NCBI GenBank assembly: GCA_913020445.1
Contig: CAJWAR010000019.1
Coordinates: 1 to 64,000 of the forward strand
DNA: 64,000 nucleotides
Direction of reading: 5' to 3'
Source of the DNA: an uncultured Rhodospirillaceae bacterium
Lineage (GTDB): Bacteria; Pseudomonadota; Alphaproteobacteria; Rhodospirillales; UBA2165
How positions within the stretch are numbered: position 1 is the stretch's first letter; each line of letters opens with the position of its first letter. Both the position numbers and the translations under genes were made by a program. Below are positions 51,347 to 60,072 of the stretch, piece after piece. Below the pieces are notes generated by a model that had not been told where the DNA came from, did not search any database, and was given only the letters and a program-made list of their open reading frames with translations.

Positions 51347-52570
51347 CTATTGACCAAGCCTGCGGATGCCTTCCGGCGGCGGTGGGTCTTCGCCCCAATC
51401 AATCGCCGGTATCGCCATCAACGGCACGGGTCCAGCGGACAATTGACCATCTTGCAAAGTCAGCGGCAGAGAAATACTGCGAACTCCCTTGCGATCACGT
51501 TTCGACAACACGCCCAAAACCAATTTCGCCATAGCCGCATCGCCGGAGCGAATATAGCCGGCATCTTTAAACGCGTTGACGGCAGGGAAAAATCCCTGAA
51601 ACCTAGCCGACATGGCGATAAGCGGCTGTAAATCCTTATCGAGCGCCACCGTCCCCGTGGCATGAGTTTTCAACGTGCCATAGGTTCCCTCAATGACATC
51701 TATCTCGATAATACCACCGGCATCCCGCCACTGCGCAAGATTTGCCACCGAGCTCGAAGGCGCCAGATCACCTATAATCTTCAATTCAGATGACAGCTCC
51801 TGGATGTTATGCCCTAGCGGCAGGTCCAGAAATTGTGGCAAAAGCAAGCCCTGTAATTTTGCTTGCAGTACGAAAGTCGGGGTTTTTGCCGGGCTGTTTA
51901 TCCGTTCCTTGCCGGGCAGCAATCGACGACTGGCGATAGTGGCTGAATTTGCCGAGACCTTGGCTTTCGATCCAGCATCGAACAAACTTAGCTCACCAAT
52001 TTCCAATTGTATTTTCTCAGGCCAGCCATCCAAATAAATATCCGCATCCATAACCAGTTTTTGCACATCGCCGCTAAACTGGTATTCACTGCCCCGGTTT
52101 TTATAGGCCAAGCTGTGAGCGCCCGAGAGATCAACTCTAAATTTGTTAAAATTCCACGGCTTCATTTCAGCGATCGCGCGCTCTCCCTGCCAAAACCACT
52201 TTTCAGCCCCTACCGCCAATTGATCAGCCGCGGCAAAATTTGCGCTATGCAGTTTTGGATCAGTTAACACGACCCTGAATTTTGACGGAAAACCACTGAT
52301 TTCAATTTGATTAAAAGATGCAGTAATACCTTGTTGAGCCCGCTCGGCAATCCAGTTCGTCACCGCATCTTTGAGATTGGTTGCAATGACAAACCAGTAC
52401 AATGTGTAACCGACCGCCGTCATGGCAACAACAATTCCAACGACCAGAAAATTCCGCAAAACTTTGAAAAGTTTTGGTGGTTCGTATTCGAGAGCGGCGT
52501 GACGCTGAGTTGGTGAGCCATCTGGAGCCGCGCGCCGCGGTCGCACATTCTGCGGATTAAAGGCCATCAT
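51347..52570 (-). CDS. DUF2125 domain-containing membrane-anchored protein
   Basis: A 407-residue protein found mainly in alphaproteobacteria. A cytoplasmic tail of about 30 residues precedes one membrane helix (FLVVGIVVAMTAVGYTLYWF, about 42-62). The large remainder is a periplasmic DUF2125 domain with ISGFPSKFRVVLTDP and SLPLTLQDGQLSAG near the end. Function unknown; beta-rich repeats suggest a structural or lipid-related envelope role, but this is a guess. It converges with tyrA, with 25 bases between the stops. The start could be either ATG at 52570 or 52567. Confidence 0.88.
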   Translation of the reverse strand: MMAFNPQNVRPRRAAPDGSPTQRHAALEYEPPKLFKVLRNFLVVGIVVAMTAVGYTLYWFVIATNLKDAVTNWIAERAQQGITASFNQIEISGFPSKFRVVLTDPKLHSANFAAADQLAVGAEKWFWQGERAIAEMKPWNFNKFRVDLSGAHSLAYKNRGSEYQFSGDVQKLVMDADIYLDGWPEKIQLEIGELSLFDAGSKAKVSANSATIASRRLLPGKERINSPAKTPTFVLQAKLQGLLLPQFLDLPLGHNIQELSSELKIIGDLAPSSSVANLAQWRDAGGIIEIDVIEGTYGTLKTHATGTVALDKDLQPLIAMSARFQGFFPAVNAFKDAGYIRSGDAAMAKLVLGVLSKRDRKGVRSISLPLTLQDGQLSAGPVPLMAIPAIDWGEDPPPPEGIRRLGQ

Positions 52571-52676
52571 TAACTCTAAACATTAGCAAACTATCGGCTT
52601 TCAATTAATTATATAAATGGTTGGACACTCCGGTGCGAGGCCGTAATCTAGACCAAATTCTAAAAGTGATCAAAGC

Positions 52677-53591
52677 ATGACTGACTTACCCGTCAATTCA
52701 AATCCGCAATCCGGCAGTCAAAATACAGCAGCAGATTATTGGATCGCCGCCATGCCGGCGACCTTCGTTTTTCTATGGAGCACCGGATTCATTGGCGCCA
52801 AATATGGCATGCCGTATGCCGAGCCCTTCACCTTTTTGAGCGCTAGATTCATTATTGTCATCGGCTTGATGCTGATTTTGTGTTTGGTTACCAAAGCCCC
52901 ATGGCCATCTAGCATCAAAGCGACAGTCCATATTGCGATTGCCGGAGCGCTCGTAAACGCGATGTATCTTGGTGGCGTTTTTGCCTCCCTCCACCATGGC
53001 TTACCTGTCGGCATTACCGCGCTAATTACCGGATTGCAGCCAATATTAACGGCGATGTTGGCCCGCCATCTTTTAGGTGAAACGGTAAGCCGGCGACAAT
53101 GGATCGGCATTGTCATTGGATTTATCGGTGTGGCGCTCGTCGTTGCTAATAAGGTTGGCGGGCCTGACAGCAATCTGACCGGGCTTTGGTTCGCTGTCAT
53201 TGCGCTCATCGGCATAACCGCCGGCACACTCTATCAAAAGAAATTCTGCCGTGAGATGGATTTACGCAGCGGCTCGGTCATTCAATTTTCATGCTCGTTG
53301 ATTTTTATCTCCATTTTGGCGGTCTATTTTGAATCTTTGGAAATTCAATGGACCGGAGAGTTTATTTTTGCCCTATTCTGGCTGGTTTTGGTTTTGTCGA
53401 TCGGCGCCATTTCTTTGCTGATGGTGCTGATCCGGCGCGGCGCCGCCGCCAAAGTCGCGAGCCTATTTTATCTCGTGCCACCCGTGACCGCGTTGATGTC
53501 ATTTTTTATTTTTGATGAGGCGTTGGGTCTGACCGAACTCCTCGGCATGGCAGCCGTTGTTGCTGGTGTCGCCTTGGTGACCAAAGAATGA
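52677..53591 (+). CDS. EamA/DMT-family transporter
   Basis: A 304-residue inner-membrane transporter with about ten helices in two EamA repeats (about residues 25-150 and 165-300). MPATFVFLWSTGFIGAKYGM and LITGLQPILTAMLARHLLGE in the first half, and YLVPPVTALMSFFIFDEAL in the second, are typical. The family exports amino acids, metabolites or drugs; the substrate is not visible. Its stop overlaps the ChaC-like start by four bases (ATGA), so the two are cotranscribed. Confidence 0.9.
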   Translation: MTDLPVNSNPQSGSQNTAADYWIAAMPATFVFLWSTGFIGAKYGMPYAEPFTFLSARFIIVIGLMLILCLVTKAPWPSSIKATVHIAIAGALVNAMYLGGVFASLHHGLPVGITALITGLQPILTAMLARHLLGETVSRRQWIGIVIGFIGVALVVANKVGGPDSNLTGLWFAVIALIGITAGTLYQKKFCREMDLRSGSVIQFSCSLIFISILAVYFESLEIQWTGEFIFALFWLVLVLSIGAISLLMVLIRRGAAAKVASLFYLVPPVTALMSFFIFDEALGLTELLGMAAVVAGVALVTKE

Positions 53592-54145
53592 CCTCGCCGG
53601 ATAAAGACGCCAATGAAGATGTGTGGGTCTTCGGTTATGCCTCTCTGATGTGGCGGACCGATTTTAATTATCTTGAAGCTCAGCCGGCGCGCCTATTTGG
53701 CTATTATCGGGCACTCTGCGTTTATTCTTATCTTTATCGCGGCAGCCGTGAAAATCCTGGCTTGGTAGCCGGACTATTGCCGGGCGGGTCCTGTCGAGGA
53801 GTAGCCTTTCGCGTCGCGGCACAAGATTGGCAACAGATTCATCAGCTATTAGATGACCGGGAAATGGTCTACGACGTCTATGTTCCGAAATGGATGCAAG
53901 CTGAAATTAATGGCCGGCGACAACAAGTTTTTGGCTATATCGCCAATCCGGAGAATGAACAATTTGCCGGGAAATTAACGGATGAAGATACCGCAAGGTT
54001 GATTGCCAACGGCGTCGGGACCAGTGGCAGCGGCATCGAATACCTCGACAACACGTTACAACATCTGCAAAAACTTGGTATCCGCGATCAGAATTTGGAG
54101 AATATTAAAAAACTAATCGGCGACCTTGCACAGCAACGAAATTAA
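53588..54145 (+). CDS. ChaC-like gamma-glutamylcyclotransferase
   Basis: A 185-residue protein of the gamma-glutamylcyclotransferase fold. VFGYASLMWRTDFNY near the start, RGSRENPGLVAGLLPGGSCRGVAFRV in two steps near residue 55, and YLDNTLQHLQKLGI near the end match ChaC. These enzymes cleave glutathione to 5-oxoproline and Cys-Gly. The gene is coupled to the EamA transporter. Its last 33 bases overlap the end of the convergent marR gene. 5-Oxoproline is an oxoprolinase substrate, but the HyuAB pair in this window lies far away and no link is implied. Confidence 0.9.
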   Translation: MTSPDKDANEDVWVFGYASLMWRTDFNYLEAQPARLFGYYRALCVYSYLYRGSRENPGLVAGLLPGGSCRGVAFRVAAQDWQQIHQLLDDREMVYDVYVPKWMQAEINGRRQQVFGYIANPENEQFAGKLTDEDTARLIANGVGTSGSGIEYLDNTLQHLQKLGIRDQNLENIKKLIGDLAQQRN

Positions 54146-54607
54146 CTGAGCTCTCTCTTCGTCAGACAAATTTGAAGCTATCCGATCTTCATGGGTCGCC
54201 ACCATGGGTTTCAGCTTTTCGATCAGCTGCTTGCCTTGCTCGCTCAATATCAAAGCATAGGAGCGCCGATCCACCGGCGACGGCCGGCGTTCAACCAAGC
54301 TGCGGGACTCCAAGGCATCGATAACGGCCACCATGGTCGAGCGCTCAATCCCAACAGCGCGCGCCAAAGCAGATTGGGTGAGACCAGGATTAGCGTTGAT
54401 CAACAGCGCGACACCAAATTGACCTGGTGTAATCTGCAACTCACTCATCATTTTGACAAAATCATTAAAAACGGAAATTTGCGCACGACGTAAATGGTAG
54501 CCGATCAACGTCGGCAGAATATCAAAATCGATTTCTGCTTCGCTATCATTAGTTTGAGAGCCGTTTATCAGAGGGGCTGAAATTGTTTTTTCGTCCACGA
54601 GTATCAA
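54113..54607 (-). CDS. MarR-family transcriptional regulator
   Basis: A regulator of up to 164 residues with the MarR winged helix at about residues 55-125 (LTQSALARAVGIERSTMVAV, then SRSLVERRPSPVDRRSY as the wing). MarR proteins next to aryl-CoA ligases often repress aromatic degradation genes and respond to CoA thioesters, as BadR and CouR do. The start is uncertain: TTG 54607 and GTG 54598 are both possible, neither with a good ribosome site. A perfect 14-bp palindrome lies upstream at 54635-54648. Its end overlaps the convergent ChaC-like gene by 33 bases. Confidence 0.9.
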   Translation of the reverse strand: MILVDEKTISAPLINGSQTNDSEAEIDFDILPTLIGYHLRRAQISVFNDFVKMMSELQITPGQFGVALLINANPGLTQSALARAVGIERSTMVAVIDALESRSLVERRPSPVDRRSYALILSEQGKQLIEKLKPMVATHEDRIASNLSDEERAQLISLLCKVAD

Positions 54608-54634
54608 TCAATTCTAAAATAATTCGTTAAAAAA

Positions 54635-54648
54635 TATGGTCGACCATA
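54635..54648. promoter_or_regulatory. 14-bp perfect palindrome upstream of marR
   Basis: TATGGTC followed by its exact complement GACCATA, 28 bases or more upstream of the marR start. A dimeric MarR protein is the likely binder, by position. The same sequence was not seen upstream of the ligase gene. Confidence 0.45.
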
Positions 54649-54722
54649 GGAAATCTGCCCGGTCTTGTCTATATGCTGCATTCCTATTACCGCCATTCTC
54701 AAATCAACCATTAAATTACCTC

Positions 54723-56306
54723 CTAACTCGCCGCTGCCAACTGTTGTTCCTCGGCCAGTTTTCGCAACTCAAAGCGCTGCAACTTGCCGGTCGCGGTTAG
54801 CGGCATTTCGTCCAAGAAAAACATTCGCCGCGGACATTTATAGACCGCCAAATTTTCGATCAGCGAATCTGTTAGCTCTTTTTCGAAAGCCTCTTTGGCG
54901 TCGCCGACATCGGGCGCCACCATAAACAATGCCAAGCGAACCAGACCATCTTCATTGGGCACACCAACAACGGCGGCTTGGGTGACTTTTTTGTTCTTAA
55001 GAACATGATCTTCAATTTCAGTTGGACTTACCCATTGACCGGAAATTTTGAGCATATCGTCGGCGCGGCCTTGGTATTCGTACCAGCCATCTTCATCAAA
55101 GGTGAACATATCATTGGTGCAATACCAGCCATCTTTAAAAACCTCGCGGGTTTTTTTCTTCAAATTCCAATAGCCCGAGGCAACACACGCCATCCGCACC
55201 CACAGCACACCTGATTGGTTAGGCTCGGTTACCAGTTCGCCATCCTGACTAATTATTTTAACTTCGGTTCCGGGCGTTGGGACGCCACAGGTACCGGCGT
55301 TAAATTTATCCGGCCGATTGGCCAAAAAGAGAAAACAGGTTTCGGTCGCGCCAATAGCTTCCAATAACGGCCGGCCGGTCGCCGCCATCCAAGAGTGAAA
55401 CAGCGCTGGAGGCAATTTTTCACCAGCCGAAAAATAATGACGGACATTTTTAAAAGCCGGTTTCTCGGCCGCTTCATCACGCAGCAAATTGCGGTAAAAA
55501 GTCGGCACACTGAACATAATGGTTGGCTCATACCGCTCAACGATTTCGGCAACAGCCTCGGCATCCGGCCAGTCCGGATATAGAATAACCGTCGCTCCGA
55601 GTTTAATCGGCGCCAGTAAGCAATGCCCCATAGAAAAGGCAAAAAACAGTTTTGACGAACCGAATATTCGATCACCGGGACCAACGCCCATGATATCACC
55701 CATTAGATGTTCGGCATCGAGAATAGTTTTTTGACTGTGCACAACACCTTTGGGTTTGCCGGTCGTGCCGGAGGAATACATCCAGAGCGCCGGGTCTTCC
55801 AGTTTTGAATCGGCTGCGACCAATTCTTTATCGGCCGGTTCCATAATTTTGGGTAGATATAGAAAATCAGCGTGCTCAACATCCGTCATAATTTCAATAG
55901 GACGCGCATTAACTTGGTCTGAAATTTCCCGGTAGGTGGCGACAAACATATCATCAACAACGAATGCCTTGGCCTCGCTGTCATTGAGTGTATAGGCCAA
56001 ATCATCCGCGCTCAGGCGCAAATTTACGGCAATCGGCACGGCACCAATTTTCATCAGGCCGAGATAGACATAAAAGAATTCCGGGCAGTCGCGGACCATC
56101 AGCACAACCCGCTCGCCTTTTTGTATACCCAATTCTAAAAAAGCGTTCCCGGCTTTATTAACGCGGTGCCATAACTGGCAATAGGTTACGGTTTCATCGC
56201 CGCATATCAGGGCAATATCGTGGTTTTGCCCGCGGGCAATTGATGGACCGAGTATGGCTTCGGCCATGTTAAGTGATTTTCGTTCAGAACTATTGGATGA
56301 GGACAC
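54723..56306 (-). CDS. Benzoate-CoA-ligase-like acyl-CoA synthetase
   Basis: An adenylate-forming enzyme of about 527 residues that makes acyl-CoA from an acid, ATP and CoA. The P-loop YSSGTTGKPKGVVH lies near residue 180. GAGEK-like SAGEKLPPALFHSW near 300, GRADDMLKISGQWVSP near 430 and the catalytic Lys in TATGKLQRFELR near 510 are intact. SAGEKLP and LFFAFSMGH are typical of the benzoate/4-hydroxybenzoate branch. GTG 56306 (or TTG 56309) starts after a GGGGGG ribosome site. The neighbouring MarR gene suggests ligand-controlled expression. Exact acid unknown. Confidence 0.9.
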   Translation of the reverse strand: MSSSNSSERKSLNMAEAILGPSIARGQNHDIALICGDETVTYCQLWHRVNKAGNAFLELGIQKGERVVLMVRDCPEFFYVYLGLMKIGAVPIAVNLRLSADDLAYTLNDSEAKAFVVDDMFVATYREISDQVNARPIEIMTDVEHADFLYLPKIMEPADKELVAADSKLEDPALWMYSSGTTGKPKGVVHSQKTILDAEHLMGDIMGVGPGDRIFGSSKLFFAFSMGHCLLAPIKLGATVILYPDWPDAEAVAEIVERYEPTIMFSVPTFYRNLLRDEAAEKPAFKNVRHYFSAGEKLPPALFHSWMAATGRPLLEAIGATETCFLFLANRPDKFNAGTCGVPTPGTEVKIISQDGELVTEPNQSGVLWVRMACVASGYWNLKKKTREVFKDGWYCTNDMFTFDEDGWYEYQGRADDMLKISGQWVSPTEIEDHVLKNKKVTQAAVVGVPNEDGLVRLALFMVAPDVGDAKEAFEKELTDSLIENLAVYKCPRRMFFLDEMPLTATGKLQRFELRKLAEEQQLAAAS

Positions 56307-56349
56307 CAAGGACCCCCCTCTGTAATTGTAAGATGTTGACGCTCAGCTT

Positions 56350-56365
56350 ATTCCATTATTGGAAT
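56350..56365. promoter_or_regulatory. Inverted repeat upstream of the CoA ligase gene
   Basis: ATTCCA and TGGAAT are perfect 6-base arms with a 4-base spacer (TTAT), about 44 bases upstream of the ligase start. It could be the operator of the adjacent MarR protein, but its sequence differs from the palindrome upstream of marR itself. Confidence 0.35.
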
Positions 56366-56499
56366 TATTAGGTGTATTGTTGGGCAACCGAACGTTTTTA
56401 GTCAAGCATTTGCTCGTGTAAAAAGAAAAAAAATTGATTTATGATACCGAGATAAATGATTTATTGTGCTATGACTAAGCTATTGGAGGAATTCAATTA

Positions 56500-56832
56500 A
56501 TGATGGTTAAAGCCACTCAAAAAGTTATCAGACGGGCGCCTTTTATGGTGATGGTTTTTTGCGCCTTTGTGCTAAGTGCCTGCAGCAACACCTCTGAAAG
56601 CTGGCAACATTCTACAAAACCCAAAGATCTATGGTCGAAGGACATTGCTGCTTGTAAATCGCGGGCTAGTGCGCTCATTAATCGTCAATTGGACATTGAT
56701 AGTGATTCTAGCTTTCGCAATCGCGACGAACTGCAGACGCAATTTGCCGTTTATGATGCGCGTAAAAAACGCTATTCCTATTTCACCAATTGTCTTTCAG
56801 GAAAAGGCTATCGCCGGATTTCTTCAAATTAG
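56500..56832 (+). CDS. Small predicted lipoprotein
   Basis: A 110-residue protein with a lipoprotein signal: a basic start, the hydrophobic stretch FMVMVFCAFVLSAC and a lipobox LSAC with Cys28. The mature part is about 80 residues, basic and hydrophilic, with two more Cys (CKSRAS and NCLSGKGY) that could form a disulfide in the periplasm. GGAGG lies ten bases before the ATG. It is 40 bases upstream of the aminopeptidase gene. No family recognised; the GxGY end resembles many small outer-membrane lipoproteins. Confidence 0.75.
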   Translation: MMVKATQKVIRRAPFMVMVFCAFVLSACSNTSESWQHSTKPKDLWSKDIAACKSRASALINRQLDIDSDSSFRNRDELQTQFAVYDARKKRYSYFTNCLSGKGYRRISSN

Positions 56833-56872
56833 CGACTTTGCAGACGACCTTAAGAGCTAATAGATTATAGCT

Positions 56873-58903
56873 ATGGATAAGCCTACCAAAGATAGTCTGC
56901 CGCAGGCTCTCATCGATAATAAAATCGATTTATCTGCCGCGGCAGTTCGCGATATCATTCGGGGCGTCGCCGCATCGCCCGGACCGGATAGCGCCATTGG
57001 GGAATCTGATAACTGGCATAAATTGATTGGCAATCCAATCTCTACCGATTTAGCTGACCTACTTTCGGCGGCATTGGCGCGTGCCCGTGAAATTGATGAT
57101 GGCCTCACTGGGTCGGCCTCAACCGGCGAACGTCTCGCCAATTTGCGACAGCAGCTAAAAACTCAAAAAGTATCCGGTTTTGTCATTCCATTGGCCGACG
57201 AACACCAAGGCGAATATGTGCCAAAATTCGCCCAACGCCTGGCCTGGTTAACCGGATTTACCGGCTCAGCCGGTCTTGCAATCGTTATACCTGACAAAGC
57301 CGCGATTTTTGTCGATGGCCGCTATACCCTGCAAGCCAACGAGCAAATAGACACCAATCATTTTGAAGTAAATCACTCAGTCGACGATCCAGCAGATACT
57401 TGGATTTCTAAGAATCTGAAATCTGGTGAAAAACTTGGGTTTGATCCGTGGTTGCATACCTCAAACGGTCTTTCGAAACTGCGGAAAGCGTGTGACAAGG
57501 CAGGCGCAAAACTGGCAGCACTAAATGGCAATCCGATTGATACCATCTGGGACAACCAGCCACCGCCACCGTTAACACCGGTTGAGCCGCATGGCATTCG
57601 ATTTACCGGTCTAAGTTCCGGTGAAAAGCGCGCTTTGATATCTGAAGAAATGAAAAAGGAAGGCGTCGAAGCTAGTATTTTGACGGCACCGGATTCAATT
57701 GCCTGGCTCGCCAACATACGCGGTGGCGATGTACCTTTCACACCTTTCACTTTGGCTTTCGGCATTATTCGCGCCAACGGCTCGCTCGATATTTTTACTG
57801 ATCCGCGCAAGTATACGGGTGGTGTTTTGGCAAGCTTGGACGACGACATTAAGATTCACGCGCGCGCGGATTTTTTACCGGCCTTGGAAGAACTCGGCGG
57901 CAATAAAACCAAAGTAGGCTTGGATTTGGCATCTGCCGCCGAGATTATATCGCAAACATTAAAGAGCTCGGGCGCCACTATCCACGGTTTCACTGATCCC
58001 TGCCAATTACCAAAAGCTCGAAAAAATGCCGTTGAACTGGACGGTATGCGCAATGCTCATTTGCGTGATGGGGTCGCTCTTACCCGTTTTCTAGCTTGGC
58101 TTGACGTCAACATTGATGATGGAAAATTAACCGAGATATCAGTTGCTGACCAATTAGAAGTATTTCGCCGCCACGGTGAGGCCATTCAGGGACTAAGCTT
58201 TCCAACGATTTCCGGCGCCGGCCCTAATGGCGCTATTGTTCATTACCGTGTTACTGAGGATAGTAATCGAGCGCTGGATAAGAATTCACTCTTGCTCCTT
58301 GATTCGGGCGCCCAATACCTGGATGGCACGACAGATGTGACCAGAACCGTTGCAATTGGCAAGCCAAGCAACGAAATGATCGACCGTTTTACGCGCGTCC
58401 TCAAAGGACATATCGCTCTGGCGAGTGCGGTCTTCCCCGCTGGCACCAACGGCTCCCAACTTGATATTTTAGCGCGGGCCGCCTTATGGCAGGCCGGACT
58501 GGACTATGATCACGGGACGGGCCATGGTGTCGGCAGTTATTTGGGCGTTCACGAGGGGCCACAGCGGATATCCAAACTGCCCAATCGCATTGCGCTTGAA
58601 CCCGGCATGGTGGTATCGAATGAGCCTGGTTACTACAAGCCAGATGAATACGGCATACGGATTGAAAACTTAATTGTCGTTACCGAGGCACCTAATTCAA
58701 ATCAATCAAACCGCCCGCAAATGTGCTTTGAGACGCTTACTTTAGCGCCTTTCGATTTGGCGCTCGTCGATGTGGCTATGCTGGTAAAATCTGAGATCGA
58801 CTGGCTCAATGCCTATCACAAAAAAGTGCAAACGGCGTTGGCGCCTTTGTTAGATGGAAAAACAAAAAAATGGCTTATCGAGGCTACTAAAGCCCTAGAA
58901 TAG
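56873..58903 (+). CDS. Aminopeptidase P family protein with N-terminal extension
   Basis: A 676-residue metallopeptidase expected to remove an N-terminal residue before proline. An extra segment of about 80 residues precedes the normal start (RLANLRQQLKTQKVSGFVIP near residue 85). Two creatinase-like domains follow, then the pita-bread domain. Metal ligands are visible: Asp in LDSGAQYLDGTTDVTRT, His in GTGHGVGSYLGVHEGP, Glu in VVSNEPGYYKPDEYG and Glu in CFETLTLAPF. Length with the extension exceeds the usual 590-610. The extension is not recognised. Confidence 0.9.
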   Translation: MDKPTKDSLPQALIDNKIDLSAAAVRDIIRGVAASPGPDSAIGESDNWHKLIGNPISTDLADLLSAALARAREIDDGLTGSASTGERLANLRQQLKTQKVSGFVIPLADEHQGEYVPKFAQRLAWLTGFTGSAGLAIVIPDKAAIFVDGRYTLQANEQIDTNHFEVNHSVDDPADTWISKNLKSGEKLGFDPWLHTSNGLSKLRKACDKAGAKLAALNGNPIDTIWDNQPPPPLTPVEPHGIRFTGLSSGEKRALISEEMKKEGVEASILTAPDSIAWLANIRGGDVPFTPFTLAFGIIRANGSLDIFTDPRKYTGGVLASLDDDIKIHARADFLPALEELGGNKTKVGLDLASAAEIISQTLKSSGATIHGFTDPCQLPKARKNAVELDGMRNAHLRDGVALTRFLAWLDVNIDDGKLTEISVADQLEVFRRHGEAIQGLSFPTISGAGPNGAIVHYRVTEDSNRALDKNSLLLLDSGAQYLDGTTDVTRTVAIGKPSNEMIDRFTRVLKGHIALASAVFPAGTNGSQLDILARAALWQAGLDYDHGTGHGVGSYLGVHEGPQRISKLPNRIALEPGMVVSNEPGYYKPDEYGIRIENLIVVTEAPNSNQSNRPQMCFETLTLAPFDLALVDVAMLVKSEIDWLNAYHKKVQTALAPLLDGKTKKWLIEATKALE

Positions 58904-58955
58904 AGATAAAATTTCAACCAATTAACCGCTGTATTATCAGTCATTATTGTCTTTG

Positions 58956-58984
58956 TTGTCTTTCGCATTGAATTTACATATAAA
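58956..58984 (+). promoter_or_regulatory. Probable sigma-70-type promoter upstream of cheZ
   Basis: TTGTCT (58956-58961) and TATAAA (58979-58984) are separated by exactly 17 bases, close to the consensus pair. It lies about 120 bases upstream of the cheZ ATG. Motility genes often use other sigma factors, so this is a sequence call only. Confidence 0.45.
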
Positions 58985-59106
58985 ATTACCCACCTTTGAT
59001 TAAACGACCAAGAACAACAATAATATCATCGATATATATGGTAGGACTAAGAAATCGATGTGTGATTTTATCAAATTTGTCGCCTCTGCGGCATTGAGGA
59101 AATTTT

Positions 59107-59913
59107 ATGGCTGGCACCTCAAAAAAGCGGCGATTCACTGCTGAATTAAAAATGTTGCAGGAAAAAGGCCAGGAAATACCACAGCACGTTTTTGATCAAG
59201 AAGGCGGGTCTACCGATGCACCGGAAAAATCTAATGGTGTGAGCAACGAACAGTTGCTTTCGGCCATTCTGGACCTGCAAATTATCTTGCGTAAAGGTGG
59301 TCAAAATAATGCGCAGAGTACAAACGTAACGCCGCCGCCTGTCGAAGCACTTGAAACCCCGCCAGAGCAGGAAAATCTGGAGCAGGACTTTGAGGCAGCG
59401 GCTGCTTTGAAAAATGAAATCCGTGCACTTTCACGTTCAATTCAGGAAACCAAAGCTGAAATTCGCTCGATGCAAGGCGGCACTCAAGGTGGTGACAAAG
59501 TATTGAAAGCCAGCACCGAATTGGATGCGGTTGTCAAAGCGACTGAAGAGGCCACCAATGTTATTTTGGAATCAACCGAAATAATCGATGAACTGGCCCA
59601 AAAACTGCGTAACAGTGCCGACAATGACGATGATCGTGCTGCCGTCGATGAAATTATGGAAACCACAATAAGAATGATCGAGGCTTGTAATTTTCAGGAT
59701 TTAACCGGCCAACGTATTACCAAAGTCGTTGGCGCCCTCAATTATGTCGAAGATCGTATCAATGCGATGATTGAAATATGGGGTGAAGAAGATATTGCCG
59801 AAGTGGATGCCTCAGTCGCCGATGAAGCAGATGATGATAAGAATCTTCTCAATGGCCCCGCCTTGGAAGGCGAAGGTATCGGCCAAGACGATATTGATGC
59901 GCTTTTTGATTAA
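59107..59913 (+). CDS. cheZ: CheZ-family protein phosphatase
   Basis: A 268-residue protein, longer than E. coli CheZ (214). Long helices span about residues 95-240. The catalytic segment NFQDLTGQRITKVV gives Asp198 and Gln202, equal to Asp143 and Gln147 of E. coli CheZ, which dephosphorylate CheY-P. The last ten residues, GQDDIDALFD, form the CheY-binding-type peptide. The first 90 residues are a hydrophilic tail. GAGG lies upstream of the ATG, and a promoter-like pair at 58956-58984. No other chemotaxis genes are in the window. An unknown 404-residue protein gene follows on the same strand. Confidence 0.9.
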   Translation: MAGTSKKRRFTAELKMLQEKGQEIPQHVFDQEGGSTDAPEKSNGVSNEQLLSAILDLQIILRKGGQNNAQSTNVTPPPVEALETPPEQENLEQDFEAAAALKNEIRALSRSIQETKAEIRSMQGGTQGGDKVLKASTELDAVVKATEEATNVILESTEIIDELAQKLRNSADNDDDRAAVDEIMETTIRMIEACNFQDLTGQRITKVVGALNYVEDRINAMIEIWGEEDIAEVDASVADEADDDKNLLNGPALEGEGIGQDDIDALFD

Positions 59914-60072
59914 ATAACCCAAAAAATTGCCAGGGTTTTCCCTCATTTATTATCGTCAATCCCTGATTTAACAGTCGCTCCCGCTTTAATTTTAATTGAA
60001 ATTCGTCGCGCCAATCCAAATATCAGATATTGGTCACCGCCTTGGTATAAGGATTGTTAAGAAGCGAATTTA

